Shown in pieces: positions 57,201 through 64,000 of a stretch of 64,000 nt of DNA (the stretch's first letter is position 1; every line of letters starts with the position of its first letter). Under the pieces are notes generated by a model. The model saw only the letters and a program-made list of their open reading frames with translations, had not been told where the DNA came from and did no database searches. Both the position numbers and the translations under genes were made by a program. This DNA is from Capronia americana (Eukaryota; Ascomycota; Eurotiomycetes; Chaetothyriales; Herpotrichiellaceae): the NCBI GenBank assembly GCA_016110215.1, contig JADWQD010000007.1, positions 868,001 through 932,000 of the forward strand. The letters are read 5' to 3'.

Positions 57201-57797
57201 ATCAGCCTGGATAATGTGGAGGATCAGATTGGACTTATCCGCCCTTGGTTCCAGCGCCGGTTGCACGACAACGGAGATCGACCACTCGTCGAAGATCTGG
57301 AGTTGCCGCTCAAGCAGAGGCCGGGCCATGGGCGGCCACGTGTTCCGGCAAGTGGCAAAATTGGAGAGGGGACCCTCAAGAATAATAATACGAGTCCGCA
57401 GAAGAAGGGCCCGTCGAAGGGGCCGAACGCCGTGAAGAGCAATGCCCCTGTGAATGCCAACGTGACGCCAGGGAAGAAGAAGGGCAACGCGAACGGGGCG
57501 GACGAGACACCGGTGATGAATGGCGCCGGCAATGCGACGCCCAGCACTCCCGGACCCGGTGGAGATGGGAGCCCCGAGAAGAAGGCAAAGCCAATGATGA
57601 AAGGGAGGGCGACGACAACCACGGACGGGAACCAAATGATCGAGAAAGATAGCCAGCCGGAACCTGCTGTCGAGGATTTTGTCGTGGACGGCATGATCGA
57701 TGATGACCCGGTTGGCATCAACGGCGTCGGGGATCATAAGGCCAATGGCATTAATGGGGATGGTGACGCGAGCATGATGAGTCCGGAGAGCTTGTAG
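54216..57797 (+). CDS. spt7: SAGA complex subunit Spt7 (bromodomain and histone fold)
   Basis: Single exon of 1193 aa. The bromodomain lies at about residues 345-445, with APDYYLIIKYPMDLGTMTKK, FVDDLTQIWKNCLKFNSNPD and a following LIPDIVIRDR, a combination typical of Spt7. The histone-fold region is around 785-860 (WVCKAAFQRAIGKIFFHAGF then FQPSALDAVTDLAADFFQRL), the part that pairs with Taf10 in SAGA. Acidic low-complexity segments (DDDDDYDEYDEDEDD, ~131-145) and a Lys/Asn/Gly-rich tail flank these. Spt7 scaffolds the SAGA histone acetyltransferase coactivator in the nucleus. The ATG giving MSVSWPPPNSQ is preferred; a second Met at residue 29 is possible. No intron is needed. Confidence 0.95.
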   Translation: MSVSWPPPNSQKPPDDEPLLHSLHRDSLMNGLLRAPSRPHTPSSFKLRSLGSGGSQSGQPAEPEASLDEDAQIVRFRALFQETEGKLATLFNDVGQVVVPQRRIPVAASQTQSAEPSAPIPAPISKKRKLDDDDDYDEYDEDEDDEDESANASKASPLKDKPNKVHIVADATSSPVPRPAPPPSIPSDPAKTLSKTGAVKQKEDAEDARKKLEESKRKEIETVKKMSRTMFFTLESDRDAMLDQQRLDEAERRAEAEAEGHASRQNAATQQGSLSKANLGASSLTLKNLIARLDEHRNLVHATESELRALMSEVRKNRSKWASEDKVGQEELYEAAEKVLTELKAHTEHSTPFLNPVKKKDAPDYYLIIKYPMDLGTMTKKLKQFAYKSKKEFVDDLTQIWKNCLKFNSNPDHLFRKHALFMQKETDKLVPLIPDIVIRDRAEVEAEERRQQIANGELEAEAEESDDEPIMSSRGRKAPKKSAKKGGSTSRAPPETTPIPETKPVLQSLSSVQNGIRAESEVDGSQGHSTPPPGMLTPAGAYGPGSVIGAGSEGMDLDIPALPSQAPTPEYEDEDYKLWKQKTKKDRALLAAARHKLFRGDKLNAEETALLRSKAGMRKWQRMQQEATSSDIAELGADTSERQRKAEMQGQTLAEGMEVEEESMLPDYYDCLSAIPDIDPRLQWEQDAEGQVIDRGEEYMRLVPPGHFVAPESRLSKKIDSNMRQLQDTRKVVSKIAVVKQMQLQSQTYQNQFQKYQAEPFVEADIPNHVVSDDGPVMAPWVCKAAFQRAIGKIFFHAGFEEFQPSALDAVTDLAADFFQRLCTALVSYKEEYKIPVATTVAGVLGPRTETTYKSPHTSEEAILHALHSGGMTMNDLDLYAREDIDRFAAKLTTMHDRMKAHLADLLRPALTDETAHGQGSFADGGEQFVGGDFAGDLDEDFFGFRELGLDKEFGMASLTVPFHILQNRLGMHNQTVGPVDVGESMFKEPQRWPRISLDNVEDQIGLIRPWFQRRLHDNGDRPLVEDLELPLKQRPGHGRPRVPASGKIGEGTLKNNNTSPQKKGPSKGPNAVKSNAPVNANVTPGKKKGNANGADETPVMNGAGNATPSTPGPGGDGSPEKKAKPMMKGRATTTTDGNQMIEKDSQPEPAVEDFVVDGMIDDDPVGINGVGDHKANGINGDGDASMMSPESL

Positions 57798-58187
57798 TGT
57801 CGAAATGGGATGCCTCCTGGTTGATAGAGGACGTTGGGCGACGAGTTGCATAGCACCAAGTGAGGCTGAGGGCGAAAAGACGATAAGCCGTGATTGATGA
57901 AGGGGGTCTGTTTGTTTTTACCATGACGTATAGGCTTTATACCCAAGGGATGGAAGGCGAGATCAGAATACCGATCGGTTTCCGGGATTTGACCTGCGTG
58001 CGGGCGTGAGTGCGTGCCTCCATGCGCATTGGATCACGCTGGCGCAAAAAGCTCAGTAGACATACAGTACATATTGATTGCATCAGCCTTGTTCAGGCGA
58101 GGTACAATATAGGTATGTGTCCACATGCTTGGGCAAAACAGTCCGGAGTGTCTAGCCGTGTTACGGAAGCTAAGTTACGTTAGATAC

Positions 58188-58207
58188 GTGTGTGTGTGTG
58201 TGTGTGT
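58188..58207. repeat. GT dinucleotide microsatellite
   Basis: About ten uninterrupted GT units in the convergent spacer between spt7 and kap121. Confidence 0.9.
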
Positions 58208-58491
58208 TTTCTGAGCCACGGTTAGGACCAAGATCAGGCAGGACAAGGCTGACCTGACCTAACCTGGCGGGCCTGATACTGTCTGTACGTGGCGCGCACA
58301 GACTCTCGCTCTCTCGCTCTTTCTCTTCCCCTGGGATTACTATAAAAGGGGCAAAGGGGAAAGGGTAAAAGGAAAAGAAGACATTCTACCTCGCATCTCT
58401 GCTGGGGTTGGAAGTGGAATCTCCCGCATGCATCCCGTGTTACATATGTATCCAATCCTATCCTATGCCCATCCCATCCCATCTCAAACTT

Positions 58492-58524
58492 GCTCGCTCA
58501 CTCGCTCACTCGCTCACTCGCTCG
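58492..58524. repeat. CTCGCTCA tandem array
   Basis: About four direct copies of an 8-bp CTCGCTCA-like unit, ending in CTCGTCCG. Confidence 0.85.
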
Positions 58525-58783
58525 TCCGCGTGTAAGCCAGAAGAGACAGTACCGGATAGGCCGCGGGATTGTGGATACCACCGGGCATCAAATGCTCTGG
58601 CATGGACACGTTGACATGCTTTGATGTGCTTTGTGAGTTTCAAGTTTGCGTGTTTCGCTCGGCTTCACCCTCACTTTGGTCGACAGGGAAGCTTTCAAGA
58701 AAGACATCTCAAAATTGGATGATAGCTAGTCCGTTGTATCTCTATCTTCTGCGTTCGTCTCCAATCCCAGGTAGTCAACGGTA

Positions 58784-61700
58784 TTATGAGAAATAACTCC
58801 TCACAGTCCTCTGCCCGTCCTCACTCAACCCCTGCAGTGTCTGCTCGGCATTGATCCCCGTCTTGCCCACCAACACCTTCGCACTCTCGACAATCTTCTT
58901 GGCCGTCGCCCCTTGGATCATCTCGGCCTCCAGCGCAAGTGCAATGTTATGGAATACCTGTGCTGCCTTCGCAAAAACTGCAGGATTTTGTCTGTGATGG
59001 AATTGTCAGTGACCCAGAACACCGTATGCCAGACAAGAGAGACATCTAGAGTGGGGCTGTTAACTTACTGGTCAATCAACTGTGCGACGAAACTGTACGC
59101 ATACGGCGCAGCCTCCTCATCATTCACCACGGGTAGCGAATCGAGCCATTGCTCCACTATTCCCTGCGGGTTGACCACCTTAGAGGCGTTGAAGTGCAGG
59201 ATCTTGGCCACTGCGGCGCATGCGTTCTCCGTGGCGAAGACTTCATCGTCGCTCCGCGCATTAGGGACACGCGTGACTTGGAGAAGTGTGTCGATGGAAG
59301 CGGCAACGAAATCGCTCCACTGTTCCCCGCCCTTTTGAGCCGCAACTCCGACTCCATAGGCCGCTGCTTGTCTGTTGTTGGCATTCTCGTCGCGCATGCC
59401 GTTGATGAGTGGGGTGATGATATGCTCCGAGTACTGGTACGACTGTGGACCGCAGAATTCAAGGACATCGTCAAAAATGCAGATCGCCCATTGGCGTTGC
59501 ATGGGGTCCGGAGAGGTGGCGAACCCGTCATAAAAGGGCATCAGTCGCTGCCATGTGGGGAGGAACGCGACGCCCATGTTCTTGAACACCGTGTGGAAAG
59601 CTTTGTTCATATCAGAGAGGAGGGTCTGGTCGTCCTCGATGGCATATTGGATGGAGAGGGAGTCGTCTTCGTCGGCATCTGCGGCGCCCTGGTTTGCCGC
59701 CACGTCAGCGGCTCTCTCCTCCGCCCGTTCTTGCACGCGCTTCTGGAACTCTTCCAGCGTGGATTGTACCGACTCGACGAATTTTTCCATGTTGTCTTGT
59801 GTGAGACATCCTTTGCCGACAACTTCGACGCTCTCGTAGAAACATTGGTACATTTCCGCTAGGGTGTCGATGGAGGGTTCTGCGCTGAGGATCTCGATCT
59901 CCTTGGGGCAGCATTTGGCCCACATCTCCTGGAGTTGTGGTGACTGTTCGCCGTAGCGCTTCTTGATCGAGTTGAGCAGTTGGGGGACGAGCTTGGCGCA
60001 GGAGACTCGGACAGGATCGTGGAAGAAGAATGCAAGTCCAGGCAGAGCGATCCGTTCGGTAATATCAGCCACGTAGGGTTCGAAGTCCGCCTCCAAGATC
60101 TGGGCGTAAATGGTGATGAGTTCGATCGAGGTGTTCTTGTCCTCCAGGGTCGATGTTTTGATGCCAATTACTTTGCCTTTCAGAGGGACCAACTCCCAGC
60201 CTTCCTCATCTATCGCTTCATCCTCGCTGTCGATCAATTGGATATCAGCCTTTGCGGCGGCGAGCTCGAGCAGAGGAGGCATGACACCCGGAAGGTATGG
60301 CACGAAATCACTTCCCAAGACTCTACACATTCGTCCCCAGCAGTGGAGCAAGTATTGTGATTGCGGATCATCGTCATCAGCGATGTTCTGCTGAATGTTG
60401 CCCAGGATTTGGACCAGCGTGATGCCGTCCTGGCCCATCTTCTCCTTGCCAACGGCCAGTGCGATGAGTGTGGCGCATTCCATTGCTTTGGCACGCAACA
60501 GGCGATACTCTTTCGATTGCTCCGATCGCAGGACGTTGAAGAGAAGAGGCATCAGGGTGTCATAATACCGGACAAAAGCGCTCTCAGCCGAGTCGGCAAT
60601 GGTGGCTATCGTCGAGAGTGCTTGTTCCTGGACATATCGCTTTGGGGACTGCAGCAGTTGCAGGAGGTGGCTGAGTAATTGGTCGAGATAAGGTTCCAAT
60701 ATCGACTTTTCTGCCTCCTCGCAGAAGTTGACGAGCGCTGCAGCGGCGTGAGCCTGGACACGAGGCTCAGGTGCCTCGAGCACGGGGATGATGTTGGTCA
60801 GGACCACTTGGTGGTATTTCTCTTGCATTGGTCCTGCAAAATCGGTGCTCATCTGGCCCAGGGCGTTACATCCCGCGAATCTGACTCGGGGATGAGGATC
60901 TCTCAATGAGGGGACCACGAGTTCGAGAACCTTGTCAAGCTCGCCAATCATCAGGTCTCGACAACCTTCTGAGATCGCGGAGATGGCCATCAGAGCCGCA
61001 TGCCGATCTCTCCATGAGGCAGAGTGCATCATCCTCGGCAGCCAGGTGAAGGTCGCAGGAAGCATGATCTGTCCTCCAAGCTTGTTTGCCAGCCGATCCA
61101 TGGTTTGCTCGCCGGCCACGTGGTTCATCTCTTGGTCCTCCCCGTCGAGATCTTCGGTGGCGTTCCACTCTGCCGCATCGTCGTCGTCGGTGCCTATGTC
61201 AGTCATCAAGCTCAGACATTGTGTGACCATATCGGTGGTGTAGGAAGGATCCTTCTTGCACATGGCAGGGGCCCATTCGGCGAACGTGGCCATCAGCTCC
61301 AACCCGTTCTGGCGTGTCTGGTCGCCCAGTTCTTTGTCCTGGATGACCGAAACGCTAAATTTGACGAGGTTGTTGAACAAAGCTTTGAACATCTTGGGGC
61401 ATATTTCGGCAAGTTCGATGAGCACGACCAACGCCCTCGAAAGATTATCCGTATCTCCGGCTTCTTTCAAGGGTGGCAGAATATTGAGGATTTCGGGGAC
61501 TAGAGAGTAGTATTTTGGCTGCGTCTTCTTCTTGATGGAGTGGAAGAAGGCAGTAAATGCTTCGGTGGCAGACAGTCGGACCTGGAGGAATGAGTACGCC
61601 GCACTTAAAATGCTTGGGTCGCGAATCTTACGTCGACTGAGTTGTCTTTGAACCCCTTGAGGAATACCTCTTGCACCACGCCCTCGTGTTCTCGCTCGAT

Positions 61701-62319
61701 GACTCCGGGGGTTGTTGCGAATATTCGAAATGCGCACTCACGCATCCCGGGCTCAGAGGACTGACTGGCTTGGAACAACGCATGGAGCAGCTCGACCCAT
61801 GTCTCATTCTCGCCTGTGTCTTGGTATTAGCCGGAGCGGAGACTGGCGGGGACAGAGTGCTTACCAGACTCGACATACTGTCGGGCGATCTCTGCAATTG
61901 CATCTCCGATCTTGTTCCTCACGGGACTGACCTGTTCTCTTGCCAGGCCTTCGAGTAATTTTGACCGGATGGCGCCCTTGGCCTCGCCGCTGAGCGTCCA
62001 GAAGAGTTCTTTCGACTCGGTCCCGGGAGGGATTTTTCGCTGCTTCGAGGCTTGTTTGCGGAACAGAACCGCGGCAAAAGATCGTGTCTGGTGGTATCTC
62101 TCAGCATCCCCCCAACCACAATATCTTTTGACATACCGATGGGTTCTCCGCGACCTGTAGTTGCTCGGCCAGTCCCATCAACAACACCTCAGGGCGATTG
62201 GGAGTCCAGTCATTGTTGAGTTGTTCCTCGGCTTGACTGCGGAGAGTGTTGTCGGGCGATTGGAGGGCTTGGAGGAGCTGGGTCAAGGCTCCCTGCACCT
62301 CGGCAGGGAGAACGGACAT
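58784..62319 (-). CDS. kap121: Karyopherin beta Kap121/Pse1 (importin-5 type)
   Basis: Five exons, 62137-62319, 61865-62087, 61632-61813, 59069-61581 and 58784-58991, give 1102 aa, the normal size for Kap121/Pse1/importin-5 (~1090). N-terminal importin repeats are clear (MSVLPAEVQGALTQLLQALQ, NTLRSQAEEQLNNDW, RSFAAVLFRKQASKQ). HEAT repeats continue throughout (WRDRHAALMAISAISEGCRD; HPRVRFAGCNALGQMSTDF). An acidic insertion (DIGTDDDDAAEWN) and the EDDDSLSIQYAIEDD stretch match the family. It imports ribosomal proteins and other cargo and interacts with RanGTP and FG-nucleoporins. Introns cluster at the 5' end. The last intron (58992-59068) splits the codon for the final Gln of LIDQ. Confidence 0.95.
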
Positions 62320-62969
62320 GGTGATAGATAACGGCCTATGGCATACGCAACCGCGAACAGTCGATCGCCGCGATCACCAGATGTTGATGGAGGACTGGAA
62401 TGTGCACCGGCGCGTGTTTGCTGCGAGGCCGGATTGTTGGGTCCAGGACGGGATTAAATACAGCGGCAGATGGGTGTGGCCTCGGCGAGAGATGGCAGAC
62501 ACAAACAGCCACTCGCGATTCACGCCCCCAGGGATCTCGACCGAAGGCGATGGGTAAGGATGAGGCACGACTGCAAAATAGAAACTATGGGCTTGGTGAC
62601 AATAAATTTGGCCTGTGAGTTGGGAATTAATCGAGACTCCACCGCCGACTCCAACTATCGAAGCCTCGCCGCAGGTCACGTGAGCCGGCAGCTCGGATCC
62701 TATTGGTCCACGTGTGCCCCCTTCAAACCTGCCATTCTGCCCCCTTGCGCACGTCGGTTTCATCTCGCTTCAACGCCGTCTCGCTGCATGGTTGGGATTC
62801 ATGCTCGATGTGCCGGCTAGTATTCGTGACTCATTTGCACAGGCAGAGCCTCTTTTTCCCTTAGACTATCTAGCAATCAATATCTGTCCTCCGTTTCAAA
62901 GCTGGTGTAGCGCCTCGTTTGAGTACTGATTCAACAGCATGGCTTGTCCCGCAAACGACGACAAGGAAG
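62320..62969. other. Upstream region of kap121
   Basis: 650 bases between the kap121 start (minus) and the stop of the right-edge gene (minus). ATTGG at about 62703-62707 is a CCAAT box in the orientation of kap121, ~385 bases upstream of the ATG. No gene. Confidence 0.5.
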
Positions 62970-64000
62970 TCAGACGTGAAGGGCGGACAGGAGAAGTTCC
63001 GTCGCTTCCGCATGCTGACGATCGTGCAGCTGCTCTTGGTGCATCAACGGTTCTGGTGTGTCTATCTGACTAAGTTCAGCAACATCAGCTGTCCGGCACC
63101 GTACCACCGTCTTTTCGTCTGTTGAGATCGAGCTATGAAGGGAAAGGCTGTCTTGGGCATCAAATCCCCGACTTAAGTCATTGATGACAGCACGTAGGGT
63201 GTTCATGGTCGACGATTTTGGAATGCTCGAGATCACGCAACAGCTCGAGGCTTCTCCGTCCACATGTTCTTGTGGCGTTGCTTCACTGTGCAGACTGGTA
63301 ACTCTGGATTCGGTCTCAAAGACGGTATCGGAATGGGAGTCAGATTGGTGCGTTCCTGAAAAGGTCGTATTTTGATCGTCGCAGTCGCTATCTTCTCCCA
63401 TGCTGCTTGCGCTCTGAACTAGGTCCCGAGATGTGCCGTCGGATGGCGGCCACACTGCCTGTGTGCGTTTGAGGTCTCTCGCCAGAAAGAGTGTAAAGTC
63501 CCTCAAGGTTGACTTTCGAGGCAGAACAGACCGCGATCCTTGTGCTTCAAAGTTTAGAATGTGGTCCGAACCATGTGTACTCGGGAAACTGGGGAGACTC
63601 GGCTCCTGTATAAGTGGCGAGCTTTTGCGGCTGCGAATGACCCGGAAGGGGTTCTTCAACCGTGACCCTGGCGAAGATGGAGTGCTTGTGGTCCAAGTTG
63701 GCGAGTTCTCGTCAGTCCGTGCCTCCTCGGCTCTCGCACCAGAGAGGAATGTTGTGGACAACGACCTCAAGCCTTGGAATCTACGCCTGTTCCGCCCCGC
63801 AGTACGCCCGCTGACAGACTCGGCCGGCACGCCTGCATCTGGCTCGCACTTCTCAATCTCATGCAGGTTTGACCGGGTCAATGGCCGTCCTCGATTTGTC
63901 TGTTGAGGATTGGCTGAAGATCGTTCTGCACGCTCAAACTCGTCATCAGCGTCATCAAGATCAGAGAGCTTGTCCTGACAGTCGCGCCTATGCCTCTCGT
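62970..64000 (-). CDS. Ser/Thr/Arg-rich protein of unknown function, 5' end outside the window
   Basis: The minus-strand frame is open from the window edge to a TGA at 62970-62972, giving the last ~343 residues. It begins within an acidic/basic alternation (RHRRDCQDKLSDLDDADDEF), continues with Arg/Ser-rich low-complexity sequence (RTAGRNRRRFQGLRSLSTTF; SRLKNPFRVIRSRKSSPLIQ) and ends QHAEATELLLSALHV. No enzymatic domain, signal peptide or membrane segment is visible in this part. RxxS/SP-rich composition suggests a phosphorylated regulatory or cytoskeletal protein, but that is only composition. An intron near the 3' end cannot be excluded. Confidence 0.6.
   Translation of the reverse strand, partial: ERHRRDCQDKLSDLDDADDEFERAERSSANPQQTNRGRPLTRSNLHEIEKCEPDAGVPAESVSGRTAGRNRRRFQGLRSLSTTFLSGARAEEARTDENSPTWTTSTPSSPGSRLKNPFRVIRSRKSSPLIQEPSLPSFPSTHGSDHILNFEAQGSRSVLPRKSTLRDFTLFLARDLKRTQAVWPPSDGTSRDLVQSASSMGEDSDCDDQNTTFSGTHQSDSHSDTVFETESRVTSLHSEATPQEHVDGEASSCCVISSIPKSSTMNTLRAVINDLSRGFDAQDSLSLHSSISTDEKTVVRCRTADVAELSQIDTPEPLMHQEQLHDRQHAEATELLLSALHV

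Larger units (their letters stand above)
57798..58783. other. Convergent intergenic region with simple repeats
   Basis: 986 bases between the spt7 and kap121 stops. It holds a (GT) microsatellite at 58188-58207 and a CTCGCTCA tandem array at 58492-58524. No gene was seen. Confidence 0.6.

Noticed and set aside
56748..57851. Long minus-strand open frame opposite spt7 (367 codons)
   Set aside because: It is antisense to a strongly supported Spt7 C-terminus. Composition (His/Arg-rich, no motif) is that of a shadow frame.
59149..59862. Plus-strand open frame opposite kap121 (237 codons)
   Set aside because: Antisense shadow of a well-supported karyopherin exon.

Overview
The window is nuclear DNA of a filamentous ascomycete (Pezizomycotina). 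Genes have short introns (about 45-100 nt, GTRNGY donors, YAG acceptors), there are no bacterial-style operons, and the gene set is fungal: Zn2Cys6 factors, GPI-type Ser/Ala-rich surface proteins, a DUF7707-like protein, a fungal Dsn1, SAGA Spt7 and Kap121. The overall look suggests Eurotiomycetes, possibly Chaetothyriales, but this is an impression and not a demonstrated placement. I found no CRISPR, tRNA or rRNA gene.

Region 1 (about 0.2-15 kb) is an accessory, catabolic or secondary-metabolism-like neighbourhood. It holds a salicylate-hydroxylase-like flavoprotein (+), a Zn2Cys6 regulator (-), a phenol-2-monooxygenase-like flavoprotein (-), a DHA2-type 14-TM exporter (+) and a phytanoyl-CoA-dioxygenase-like Fe(II)/2-oxoglutarate enzyme (-). 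A decayed LINE RNase H and other debris lie between them. The simplest reading is an aromatic-compound hydroxylation and export cluster with its own regulator; the substrate cannot be read from the DNA.

Region 2 (15-31 kb) is gene-poor. It has a sugar-transporter remnant, a small conserved protein, a mitochondrial-looking OsmC/Ohr protein, a Ser/Ala-rich secreted protein and a fungal transcription-factor-like protein with no visible zinc cluster, separated by kilobases without convincing genes.

Region 3 (31-48 kb) is mixed: a WW-plus-PhoD protein with an in-frame stopless intron, a third flavin monooxygenase, a hotdog thioesterase, a DUF7707-like secreted protein, a six-exon zinc alcohol dehydrogenase, a secreted unknown, and a fungal HeLo/STAND-N-like protein that carries an R-SNARE motif without a membrane anchor. 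The last is the most unusual gene here.

Region 4 (49-64 kb) is conserved housekeeping: kinetochore Dsn1, a VanZ-like membrane protein (apparent GC-AG intron) divergent from SAGA subunit Spt7, and karyopherin Kap121. A partial Ser-rich unknown runs off the right edge.

Exon boundaries were assigned by eye from splice signals and reading-frame continuity. For all multi-exon genes except the regulator at 2366-5139, summed exon lengths are multiples of three.
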